This document shows, piece after piece, positions 18,679 through 25,992 of a stretch of 36,035 nt of DNA; the stretch's first letter is position 1, and every line of letters begins with the position of its first letter. Below the pieces are notes generated by a model. That model worked only from the letters and a program-made list of their open reading frames with translations. It was not told the DNA's origin and searched no databases. The DNA comes from Candidatus Colivivens caballi (GTDB lineage Bacteria > Bacteroidota > Bacteroidia > Bacteroidales > Bacteroidaceae), in the NCBI GenBank assembly GCA_018065565.1, contig JAGHSZ010000058.1, positions 1 to 36,035 of the forward strand. Direction: 5' to 3'. The position numbers and the translations under genes were made by a program.

Positions 18679-20115
18679 ATGAAAAAAGGATTAATCACAT
18701 CAAGCATCCTGTTGTCAGCAGTCATCCTCACCGCCTGCATGAGTTCAAAAGGCTCAAGCGCTAATGCCGTTGGAGGTGAAGTGGTAGGCACAGGTGGAAC
18801 ATCCATCTCTGAACCAGCACCATATGGCATGGTCCTCGTCAAGCGAGGTTCACTCAAAATGGGAACAAACAACACCGACAGCCTCTGGGGAAAGCAGATG
18901 CCAGAGCGTGAAATCTCGGTCGATGCCTTCTGGATGGACGAAACGGAAGTGACCAACTCCAAGTATCGCCAGTTTGTCATGTGGGTTCGCGACTCCATCA
19001 TCCGCGAACGCCTTGCTGATGCCGGATACGAAGAGTACAGAATCGAAGAAGACAAGAATGGTGACCCTGTCACCCCTCATCTCAACTGGGCAAAGGCTCT
19101 GCCTTGGAAGAATCCTGACGAGGACGAGGAGGCAATCCTCGAAAGCGTCTATAAGTACCATCCGTTCGATGGCACCAAGATGCTCGATGCCAGCCAGATG
19201 AACTACAAGTACGAAGTGTTTGACTATTCGATGGCAGCACAGCGCAAATATCGTCTCAACCCTGCCGAGCGCAACCTCAACACCGACATTCAGGTCAATC
19301 CAAACGACCAGGTCATCATCTCGAAGGACACTGCCTATGTTGACGAAGACGGAGTCATTCATCGCCAGACCATCACCCGTCCGCTGTCAAGCATGTGGGA
19401 CTTTGTCAACACCTACATCGTCAACATCTATCCCGACACCACTTGCTGGGTCAACGACTTCCAGAACGCAGAGAACGAACTCTATATGCGCCTCTACTTC
19501 TCACATCCTAACTACAACGACTATCCAGTGGTGGGTGTCAACTGGGAGCAGGCGAACGCATTCTGCAACTGGCGCACAGACTTCCTGATGAAAGGCTTGG
19601 GTGCCAATGCACGCTTCATCCAGCGCTATCGACTCCCGACTGAGGCCGAGTGGGAATATGCAGCACGCGGCCGTGAAGGCAACGAACTGCCTTGGGAGCA
19701 GGAAGGTGTGGCAAGCGACAAGGGCTGCTATTTCGCAAACTTCAAGCCCGACCGTGGAAACTACACACAGGACGGCAACCTCATCACATCGAAGGTGGGT
19801 ATCTATTCTGCCAACTCCAACGGTCTGTACGACATGGCTGGAAATGTGGCAGAATGGACAAGCACAGTCTATACCGAAGCCGGAATCCTCTCAATGAGCG
19901 ACATGAACCCGACTCTCAAGTACAATGCAGCCATCGAAGACCCATACGCCCTCAAAAAGAAGAGTGTGCGCGGCGGCTCATGGAAGGACCCTGAAAGTTT
20001 CATCAAGTCGGCATGGCGTACAAACGAATACCAGAATGTGGGCCGTTCATTCATCGGCTTCCGCTGCGTCCGCACACAGGTGGGCTCAACCGGCAAGCAG
20101 CAGAAGGTGAAGTAA
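18679..20115 (+). CDS. gldK: type IX secretion lipoprotein GldK/PorK
   Basis: A lipoprotein signal ends at Cys20 (VILTAC), so the protein should be anchored in the outer membrane. The body is a formylglycine-generating-enzyme-like fold: MVLVKRGSLKMGTNN, then VVGVNWEQANAFCNWR, YRLPTEAEWEYAARGREGN, YDMAGNVAEWTS and RSFIGFRCVRTQ. In T9SS this fold is structural: GldK/PorK and GldN/PorN make the periplasmic ring. An insert of about 150 residues separates the first part of the fold from the rest, as in other GldK proteins. Length 478 is in the usual range. The gap to porP is 46 bp. Confidence 0.95.
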   Translation: MKKGLITSSILLSAVILTACMSSKGSSANAVGGEVVGTGGTSISEPAPYGMVLVKRGSLKMGTNNTDSLWGKQMPEREISVDAFWMDETEVTNSKYRQFVMWVRDSIIRERLADAGYEEYRIEEDKNGDPVTPHLNWAKALPWKNPDEDEEAILESVYKYHPFDGTKMLDASQMNYKYEVFDYSMAAQRKYRLNPAERNLNTDIQVNPNDQVIISKDTAYVDEDGVIHRQTITRPLSSMWDFVNTYIVNIYPDTTCWVNDFQNAENELYMRLYFSHPNYNDYPVVGVNWEQANAFCNWRTDFLMKGLGANARFIQRYRLPTEAEWEYAARGREGNELPWEQEGVASDKGCYFANFKPDRGNYTQDGNLITSKVGIYSANSNGLYDMAGNVAEWTSTVYTEAGILSMSDMNPTLKYNAAIEDPYALKKKSVRGGSWKDPESFIKSAWRTNEYQNVGRSFIGFRCVRTQVGSTGKQQKVK

Positions 20116-20204
20116 TCCCCCCACGGCATTTCCCCTCAATCAAAATAACAGAAAGACAGAACATCACACATCAGTAATCACAATAAAAACATAACAATAC
20201 CACG

Positions 20205-21059
20205 ATGTCAACAAGTAAACTGAATATAATCGCAAGAATGCAGCACTGGATGGACAGCCCAAAGGGACAGACCTTCCTTAACTACGCATACAGCTGGGGT
20301 GCATCAATCGTAATCCTCGGTGCCCTCTTCAAACTCACACACATCACCGGAGCCGACATCATGCTCTTCCTCGGTATGGGAACCGAAGTCATCGTGTTCT
20401 TCCTCGCCGGATTTGAACGCCCATTCGGCGTTCAGCCAACCACAACCGACGACAGTGAAACCGACGAGACCGATGATGTCGAGACCTCAGCCGGCACACA
20501 GGCAGGTGGCGGCACCGTCATTGTCGGTGGCGGAGTTCCTGCTGGCGGCACAATCATCATTGGCAACGGTGGCGGTGCAGTCGGTGGCGGCACTGTCGGA
20601 ACTGGCACATTTGGCGACGGCGCACAGCCAGCAGCACAGTCAGCCTATGCACCAGTGGCAGAAGGTGGCTCATCAGTCGATGCAGCACAGCTTGCCGGCA
20701 TGATGGCATCATCATCGGCAGTGGCATCAGCACAGTTCCAGAGCATGTGTCCAGAGATGCAGGAAGCAACCCAGAAGTATGTCGATCAGCTCAACGAACT
20801 CACCGATGTGCTCAAACAGGTTGCAGAGCAGTCGGCACGCCTCACTCGCGACTCTGAGGAGATGGAGAACATGAACCGCACACTCACCGGCATCAACCGC
20901 TTCTACGAGATGCAGCTCCGCAGCGTGAGCGTACAGAGCTCGACTGTGGACGATGTCAATGCACAGACCAAGCACCTCGCTGAACAGCTTCAGGAACTCA
21001 ACAATGTATATGCACGCATGGTCGATGCACTCAAAGTGAACATGAACACCAACGCATAA
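20205..21059 (+). CDS. gldL: type IX secretion motor protein GldL/PorL
   Basis: Two membrane helices lie near the N-terminus (about 28-45 and 50-68, around SWGASIVILGALFKLTHIT and ADIMLFLGMGTEVIVFFLAG), including the conserved Glu of GTEVIVFF and Glu of GFERPF. GldL with GldM forms the proton-driven inner-membrane motor. Residues about 95-145 form an unusual Gly/Val/Thr-rich low-complexity linker (GGGTVIVGGG, IIIGNGGGAVGGG). After it come predicted coiled coils. Length 284 is above the approximately 215 of flavobacterial GldL and near the longer Porphyromonas form. Confidence 0.94.
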   Translation: MSTSKLNIIARMQHWMDSPKGQTFLNYAYSWGASIVILGALFKLTHITGADIMLFLGMGTEVIVFFLAGFERPFGVQPTTTDDSETDETDDVETSAGTQAGGGTVIVGGGVPAGGTIIIGNGGGAVGGGTVGTGTFGDGAQPAAQSAYAPVAEGGSSVDAAQLAGMMASSSAVASAQFQSMCPEMQEATQKYVDQLNELTDVLKQVAEQSARLTRDSEEMENMNRTLTGINRFYEMQLRSVSVQSSTVDDVNAQTKHLAEQLQELNNVYARMVDALKVNMNTNA

Positions 21060-21074
21060 AGATTCACACTGACA

Positions 21075-22670
21075 ATGTCAATTACAAATAAGAAGAACAC
21101 TCCAAGTCAGAAGGCCAGGAAGTTGTCGCCTCGCCAGAAGATGATCAACCTGATGTATGTGGTGCTGATGGCGATGCTTGCCCTCAATGTCAGCAGCGAT
21201 GTACTCAATGGATTCTCTCTGGTCGATGAAGGACTCAACCGGTCGAAGGAGAACACCAACATACAGAACCTTGCCATCTATGCCACATTGCACGATGCCA
21301 TGGAGCAGAATCCTGAGAAGACTCGCGAATGGTACGACAAGGCACAGAAGGTGCGCTCACTCACCGACTCACTCTATCAGTTTGCCGAGCAGCTGAAATG
21401 GGAAATCGTGCGTGAAGCCGACGGTGCCGATGGCGACATCAACGACATCCACGGCAAGGAAAACCTTGAAGCTGCAACCCATGTGATGCTTGCACCAGGC
21501 ATCGGCAAGGGCGCAAAACTCCGTGCTGCCATCGATGCCTACCGTGAGTCCATCCTCCGCATGGCAAACGATGACAAGCAGAAGAAAATCATTGCATCCA
21601 ACCTCTCGACCGAAGTTCCAGCCAAAGGCAAGCTCCTTGGCAAGAACTGGCAGGAATACATGTTTGAGAACACACCAGTGGCAGCATCAGTCACACTGCT
21701 CACCAAGTTGCAGAACGACTTGCGACATGCAGAAGGCGAAATCCTCCACCAGCTCGTGTCAAACATCGACATCAAGGATGTCCGCGTCAACGAAATCAAT
21801 GCCTATGTCATCCCGACAGCACAGACCGTCGTCCGCGGAGGTAAGTTCTCGGCACAGATCATCATGGCAGCAGTCGATACCACTGCACGCCCGGAAATCT
21901 ATATCGGCAACACACTGCTCAAAACTTCCAACGGACGCTACGAAACCATTTGCAACTCCACTGGCGACTTCACCCTCAAAGGCTATCTCGTCATGCACAA
22001 TGGTAACGGCGAAAGCATCCGTCGCGAATTCAGCCAGCCTTACACCGTCGTTGAACCAACGGCAACCGTCAGCGCCTCACTCATGAATGTGCTCTATGCC
22101 GGTTACCACAACCCAATCAGCGTCAGTGTGCCAGGTGTGCCAATCAACAAAGTCAGCGCCACAATGACCAACGGCTCGCTCACCAAGCAGGGCGACGGCA
22201 GCTACATCGCAGTGCCATCGAAGATTGGCGAAAATGTCATCATCACCGTCACAGCCGAAAACGAAGGCCACATGCAGGAGATGGGCAAGTTCACATTCCG
22301 TGTCCGCAAACTCCCTGACCCAACACCTTACATCGCCTACACCGATGCCAGCGGCACACCAGCACGCTACAAGGGAGGCACGCCAATCAGCAAGGGAACA
22401 CTCATGGGGGCAGCAGGTCTGAGCGCAGCCATCGACGACGGCATCCTCGACACCCCGTTCCGTGTCACTTCATTCCAGACAACATTCTTCGACAATATGG
22501 GCAACGCAGTGCCAGAAGTCTCAAAGTCGGGCGATTTCACCGAACGCCAGCGAGCACTCTTCCGCCAGTTGTCACGAGGCAAGCGATTCTACATCTCACA
22601 GGTTCATGCAGTCGGACCTGACGGCATCGAACGCACACTGCCTTCTGCAATGGAAGTCATAGTCAACTAA
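21075..22670 (+). CDS. gldM: type IX secretion motor protein GldM/PorM
   Basis: The N-terminus has the family signature SPRQKMINLMYVVLMAMLAL, which contains the single membrane helix (about 24-41). The rest is periplasmic: a helical first domain and then Ig-like beta domains, ending with the C-terminal segment around RGKRFYISQVHAVGPDG. GldM couples the GldL motor to the GldK/GldN ring. Length 531 is standard. It starts 15 bp after gldL, so the two are co-transcribed. Confidence 0.95.
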   Translation: MSITNKKNTPSQKARKLSPRQKMINLMYVVLMAMLALNVSSDVLNGFSLVDEGLNRSKENTNIQNLAIYATLHDAMEQNPEKTREWYDKAQKVRSLTDSLYQFAEQLKWEIVREADGADGDINDIHGKENLEAATHVMLAPGIGKGAKLRAAIDAYRESILRMANDDKQKKIIASNLSTEVPAKGKLLGKNWQEYMFENTPVAASVTLLTKLQNDLRHAEGEILHQLVSNIDIKDVRVNEINAYVIPTAQTVVRGGKFSAQIIMAAVDTTARPEIYIGNTLLKTSNGRYETICNSTGDFTLKGYLVMHNGNGESIRREFSQPYTVVEPTATVSASLMNVLYAGYHNPISVSVPGVPINKVSATMTNGSLTKQGDGSYIAVPSKIGENVIITVTAENEGHMQEMGKFTFRVRKLPDPTPYIAYTDASGTPARYKGGTPISKGTLMGAAGLSAAIDDGILDTPFRVTSFQTTFFDNMGNAVPEVSKSGDFTERQRALFRQLSRGKRFYISQVHAVGPDGIERTLPSAMEVIVN

Positions 22671-22707
22671 GCCTATTGTCAACACCAATCCACTAAACCA
22701 CCACATT

Positions 22708-23805
22708 ATGAAAACTATAAAGATTGCAATCATGTGTCTCACACTTGCCATTGGCGCAGGTCAGGCATGGGCACAACCAACCAAGAGCCGTGTGGCACAA
22801 AACGCACAGCGGCAGAATGCAGCCGGCACCAGCAAGGCTTCAACTGCTGCCAGCGCACAGACATCACGCGCATCACTCATGTTCCCAACAGCAGTCGATG
22901 TGCCAGAAGATGTAAGCTGGCGCCGTGACATCTACCGCTCGCTCGACCTCACAAAGGACGAGAATGCAGCACTCTACTATCCAGTCGAACCACAGGGCGA
23001 CCAGGTGAACCTCTACACGCTGCTCTTCCAGTTGCTCAACCAGGGCAAGATACCAGCATACACCTACACCATGAACGGACGCGAAGACTTCTCGCAGACC
23101 AACCGCATGCACTTCAAGGATATGCTCGAACGCTATGGCATCTACTACGAGGTCGATGGCAAGAACATCAAGGTGGCAGCAAGCGACAACCGCTCAGCCG
23201 AAGTCCTCACTTTCTATGTGAAGGAAAGCAGCTACTACGACCAGCACACTGCAACCTACCACAGCCGTGTCGTTGCAATCTGCCCAGTGCTACACGACAG
23301 CGACGACTTCTCGTTTGGTGGAGAGGGAGCAACCAAGTATCCGCTCTTCTGGGTGAAGATTGAGGATGTTGAACCGTTCCTCAGCCAGCACATGGTCATG
23401 ACCAGCAACATTAACAATGCGGCACAGATGTCGATGGCCGACTTCTTTGCAACCAACAAGTATAAGGGCGACATCTACATGACCACCAACATGCAGGGCA
23501 AGACACTTGCCGAAACTGCAAAGAGCGACAGCGCAATGGTCAATGAGCAGAAACGCATCGAAAAGGAAATGAAAGACTTCGAGAAGCACATCTGGGCTGC
23601 ACCAGTCGATTCTGCCAAGATTGCACAGCGCGACTCCATCGCTGCTGCCAATGCCAAGACATCAAAGACTAAGGTGAAGAAGGAGAAGGCATCACGCACC
23701 GACTCTCGCTCAACCACCACTGCCACCAAGAAGGAAAAGTCGTCTTCGTCAAAGAGTAGTGGCAGCACCGCTCCAAGGGTATCAGTACGCCGTCAGCGCC
23801 ACTGA
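22708..23805 (+). CDS. gldN: type IX secretion ring protein GldN/PorN
   Basis: A signal peptide ends near residue 23 (GQAWAQ). The family core starts with VSWRRDIYRSLDLTKDENAA and YYPVEPQGDQVNLYTLLFQL, as in GldN/PorN, which pairs with GldK. The last 60 residues are a Lys/Ser/Thr-rich low-complexity tail ending in basic residues (SVRRQRH), longer than the core requires. It is the last gene of the run, 37 bp after gldM. No clear terminator hairpin with a T-run was found directly after it. Confidence 0.93.
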   Translation: MKTIKIAIMCLTLAIGAGQAWAQPTKSRVAQNAQRQNAAGTSKASTAASAQTSRASLMFPTAVDVPEDVSWRRDIYRSLDLTKDENAALYYPVEPQGDQVNLYTLLFQLLNQGKIPAYTYTMNGREDFSQTNRMHFKDMLERYGIYYEVDGKNIKVAASDNRSAEVLTFYVKESSYYDQHTATYHSRVVAICPVLHDSDDFSFGGEGATKYPLFWVKIEDVEPFLSQHMVMTSNINNAAQMSMADFFATNKYKGDIYMTTNMQGKTLAETAKSDSAMVNEQKRIEKEMKDFEKHIWAAPVDSAKIAQRDSIAAANAKTSKTKVKKEKASRTDSRSTTTATKKEKSSSSKSSGSTAPRVSVRRQRH

Positions 23806-23826
23806 TTTCATCTACCATCGGACATC

Positions 23827-23870
23827 GGACCTTCCACCCGGCCCCATCCTTTCAGGACGGGGAGTAGAAT
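23827..23870 (-). repeat. CCTGAAAGG repeat, inverted copy (locus 2)
   Basis: On the minus strand this reads as the same 43-bp repeat as 24119-24161 and 32471-32513, with the core CCCCGTCCTGAAAGGA and an end close to GGAAGGTCC. It forms an inverted pair with 24119-24161. The core CCTGAAAGG pairs only partly with itself. Confidence 0.75.
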
Positions 23871-23892
23871 GAATATTGGGTGTTGGTTAAAA

Positions 23893-23958
23893 TTTCACGC
23901 AGAATGCGCAGATTGAAAGGAAAAACAAATCCTTAAAATCTGCGCATTCTGCGTGAAA
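23893..23958. repeat. 22-bp perfect inverted repeat hairpin
   Basis: Arms 23893-23914 and 23937-23958 are perfect complements; the 22-bp loop can itself pair further (AAGGA with TCCTT). There is no T-run after it, so it is a structured repeat rather than a plain terminator. It lies 88 bp after the end of gldN. Confidence 0.85.
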
Positions 23959-23969
23959 CTAATCATCTA

Positions 23970-24080
23970 TCTACCAACGCCCTGAAAAGGGCAACCTGCA
24001 CATAGCCCAACGGCAAGCGAAGCGACGCCTTGGGTATATGTATGTCAATCAACAGCACGCCCTGAATGGGCAAAAGCACT
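23970..24080. repeat. Bacteroidetes-style CCCTGAA/GGGC hairpin repeats
   Basis: Two short hairpin sequences, GCCCTGAAAAGGGC near 23972 and GCCCTGAATGGGC near 24059, flank a further imperfect hairpin (AGCCCAACGGC with GCCTTGGGT). From memory such repeats are widespread in Bacteroidales genomes. They are REP-like and could be substrates of a RAYT enzyme. Confidence 0.6.
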
Positions 24081-24118
24081 ATGACAATGGGGGATGTGAG
24101 TCACCATTGCTTACAGCC

Positions 24119-24161
24119 ATTCTGCTCCCCGTCCTGAAAGGAAGGGGATGGGGGAAGGTCC
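24119..24161 (+). repeat. CCTGAAAGG repeat, direct copy (locus 2)
   Basis: This copy runs from ATTCTGCTCCCCGTCCTGAA to GGTCC and matches 32471-32513. Its last bases overlap the first half-site of palindrome array 2. Confidence 0.75.
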
Positions 24162-24343
24162 GCTCATGTTTCCTCTCACGAGCGTTCGATAATTGAAAAA
24201 GGTGTACACCTTACGGAATTTAGGTGTACACCTTTCTTGCGTTTGGTGTACACCTTTTCTCATTTTGGTGTACACCTTTTTTAATTGTTCACCGCACGAT
24301 TTACAATTTACGAGCGGTCGTGAGAGCATTTATGAGCGTACGC
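24156..24343. repeat. 22-bp-periodic palindrome array, copy 2 (A2-B4-A3)
   Basis: Nine units are centred at 24161, 24183, 24205, 24227, 24249, 24271, 24293, 24315 and 24337, each 22 bp apart. The four central units carry GGTGTACACC. The outer ones are ACGAGCGTTCGA, ACGAGCGGTCGT and ATGAGCGTACGC; those at 24161 and 24293 are half-degenerate. The array lies between the convergent ends of gldN and the deacylase gene, so no promoter needs it as an operator. Confidence 0.9.
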
Positions 24344-24356
24344 GAGACAATTACAG

Positions 24357-24377
24357 TTTAACCCGAATCGTTTATTG
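24357..24377 (-). repeat. conserved motif beside array 2
   Basis: On the minus strand this reads AATAAACGATTCGGGTTAAA, matching the motif at 197-218 next to array 1. Confidence 0.7.
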
Positions 24378-24396
24378 GCTGCACATAGGTAAGTTC

Positions 24397-24531
24397 TTTT
24401 CGAACACGAAACTCTCGATAATTCACGAAATGCAATGTGTCTTTGCGTTTGTGCCTTTCGTGCCCCGTCACGGAGCATTTAGTAACAGCCCGCATGGTTT
24501 CGTGTAGATTCGTGCCTTTCGTGTTCGAAAA
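24397..24531. repeat. 15-bp inverted repeat bracketing 105 bp
   Basis: TTTTCGAACACGAAA (24397-24411) is answered by its exact complement TTTCGTGTTCGAAAA (24517-24531). The interior repeats the words CACGAAA and TTTCGTG several times. It may be a small non-autonomous element; no gene is inside. Confidence 0.65.
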
Positions 24532-24556
24532 ATGAGGATTTTATGGGTTTGTTGAC

Positions 24557-24590
24557 ACAAAAAAACTCAGAGGGTGTGGCCTTCTGAGTT
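24557..24590 (-). terminator. rho-independent terminator of the deacylase gene
   Basis: Read on the minus strand, the stem AACTCAGA/TCTGAGTT (24583-24590 with 24564-24571), extended by further pairs, is followed by a run of seven T. It lies 33 bp after the deacylase stop. Confidence 0.75.
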
Positions 24591-24622
24591 GATATTGGTG
24601 TGTGTGAAAATGTGTGTGTGGA

Positions 24623-25114
24623 CTAATAGAGTTCTATCCATTCGTAGGTGTTGCCCGATGCATCCATATAGCGGACGAAGTCGTCGAAAGTGATGTTGAG
24701 GGAAGCATGGCAGTCGTTGGGATGGAACGACAGGTGGGTGTAGTTTTGTAGGTTCTTGTCGAGGAAGACATGGACATGGTGCTCGGTGTCGTTGACCAGT
24801 CCGAAAGGTGACACCGACCCTGGCATCAGTCCTAAGTAGCGCTGCATTCGCTGCTCTGATGCAAAACTCAGCTTGCCCTGGTGGAGCAGGTGCTCCAAGT
24901 CGTGAATGGCAAGGTTCTGGTCGCACTGGAAGATGACCAGATAGTGGCGGTTGCCCTTGTGGTTGCGGAAGAACAGGTTCTTGCAGTGTGTGCCGGGCAG
25001 GTCTGCCCAGTACTGGCGTCCAATCTCGATGGTGGGTGCTGCCGGGTGCTCGGTGTATGTGAATGGAATGTTGAGCGAATTGAGGCGTTCGTAAACTTGT
25101 GGTTGTCCGATCAT
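24623..25114 (-). CDS. YbaK/ProX-type aminoacyl-tRNA deacylase
   Basis: The 163-residue protein fits the free-standing prolyl-tRNA editing domain (ProX/YbaK/PrdX) in length and layout: it opens VYERLNSLNIPFTYTEHPAA, then has GTHCKNLFFRNHKGNRHYLV with the conserved Lys, and GLMPGSVSPFGLVND with the GSVSPFG signature. These enzymes clear mischarged Ala- or Cys-tRNAPro. A repeat stretch of about 130 bp separates it from the glycosyltransferase gene upstream, so it may or may not be part of that operon. A terminator follows it. Confidence 0.92.
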   Translation of the reverse strand: MIGQPQVYERLNSLNIPFTYTEHPAAPTIEIGRQYWADLPGTHCKNLFFRNHKGNRHYLVIFQCDQNLAIHDLEHLLHQGKLSFASEQRMQRYLGLMPGSVSPFGLVNDTEHHVHVFLDKNLQNYTHLSFHPNDCHASLNITFDDFVRYMDASGNTYEWIELY

Positions 25115-25244
25115 GGGGATAATGGATAATGGGGATTAATGGGACAGATGGGGCTAATGGGACTAATAGGACTAATGGGGCGTATAAGGCTTATAGGACT
25201 CATAAGACCTATCGGATCTATCGGGCTCATCGGGTCCATAAGAC
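25114..25244. repeat. degenerate 9-bp tandem repeats
   Basis: About thirteen units of a 9-bp word drift along the stretch: GGGACTAAT, AGGACTAAT, AGGACTCAT, AAGACCTAT, CGGATCTAT, CGGGCTCAT, CGGGTCCAT. It starts at the deacylase start codon and ends 4 bp from the GT2 stop codon. The 9-bp step keeps one reading frame and gives Ser-Tyr-x tripeptides on the minus strand, but no supported gene uses it. Confidence 0.8.
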
Positions 25245-25248
25245 TTAA

Positions 25249-25992
25249 CTATCTGAACAGGAAGGTGAAGTGGTGCCAGATGGTGGGGATGAGTCCGTAG
25301 TGGTGGCGCATGACCTGGAACCGCTCGATGAGCGATGCGCGGTGGTTGCGTGTGGTCATTCCTTCTTCGAGGTAGTCGGTGAGGACGGTGTGGGTGTAGT
25401 GGTTGGTCATCTGGGCTATTTCGCCTGCCTTCATCACACGGATGCACCAATCGACATCTGCCGAAAAACGGTAGTTGAGGTTGTAGTGCGGCGACAGTGT
25501 GCGGCGGGCATAGAACGACTGGTGGCATACGAGCATTCCGCGCTGGAACGACTCGGATGTGAGGTGTTCGGGTGGAAGCAGATGGCGTGGATGCAGATAC
25601 TGGCCTGCGTCATCGACGATGTTGGTGTCGCCGTAGATGATGCCGATGTTGTCGGTCGCTGCCTGACTGAATGTGTCGGCAATGGTGGTGAAGGAGTGGA
25701 GTTTGTCGCCTGCGTTGAGGAAACAGATGAATTCGCCACTGGCGGCATCCATGCCTTTGTTCATGGCGTCGTAGAGTCCCTTGTCGGGTTCGCTCTTGAC
25801 GGTTATCGGATAGCGGCTGCCGTTGCGCTGCTGGTAGTCACGGAGAAGGGCAAGTGTGGAGTCCTTCGAGGCTCCGTCAATGATGATGTGCTCAATGTGA
25901 CGGGGCTCGCTCTGGCATTCCACACTCTGGAGTGTGCGAAGCAGTGTGGCTTCGGCATTGTATGTGACTGTGATGATGGATAGTTTAAGCAT
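25249..25992 (-). CDS. family 2 glycosyltransferase
   Basis: The 247-residue protein begins MLKLSIITVTYNAEATLLRT, the classic GT2 opening, followed by IIIDGASKDST, the nucleotide-binding/metal region NKGMDAASGEFICFLNAGD and the acceptor part FSADVDWCIRVMKAGEIAQM. It transfers a sugar during polymer or glycolipid assembly. The frame is open further upstream, but the ATG at 25992 is chosen: it overlaps the stop of the GT4 gene by 8 bp (ATGCTTAA), a normal operon junction. Confidence 0.92.
   Translation of the reverse strand: MLKLSIITVTYNAEATLLRTLQSVECQSEPRHIEHIIIDGASKDSTLALLRDYQQRNGSRYPITVKSEPDKGLYDAMNKGMDAASGEFICFLNAGDKLHSFTTIADTFSQAATDNIGIIYGDTNIVDDAGQYLHPRHLLPPEHLTSESFQRGMLVCHQSFYARRTLSPHYNLNYRFSADVDWCIRVMKAGEIAQMTNHYTHTVLTDYLEEGMTTRNHRASLIERFQVMRHHYGLIPTIWHHFTFLFR

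Noticed and set aside
25270..25983. 237-residue plus-strand open frame opposite the glycosyltransferase gene
   Set aside because: It is a shadow of the GT2 gene on the other strand, whose family motifs are clear.
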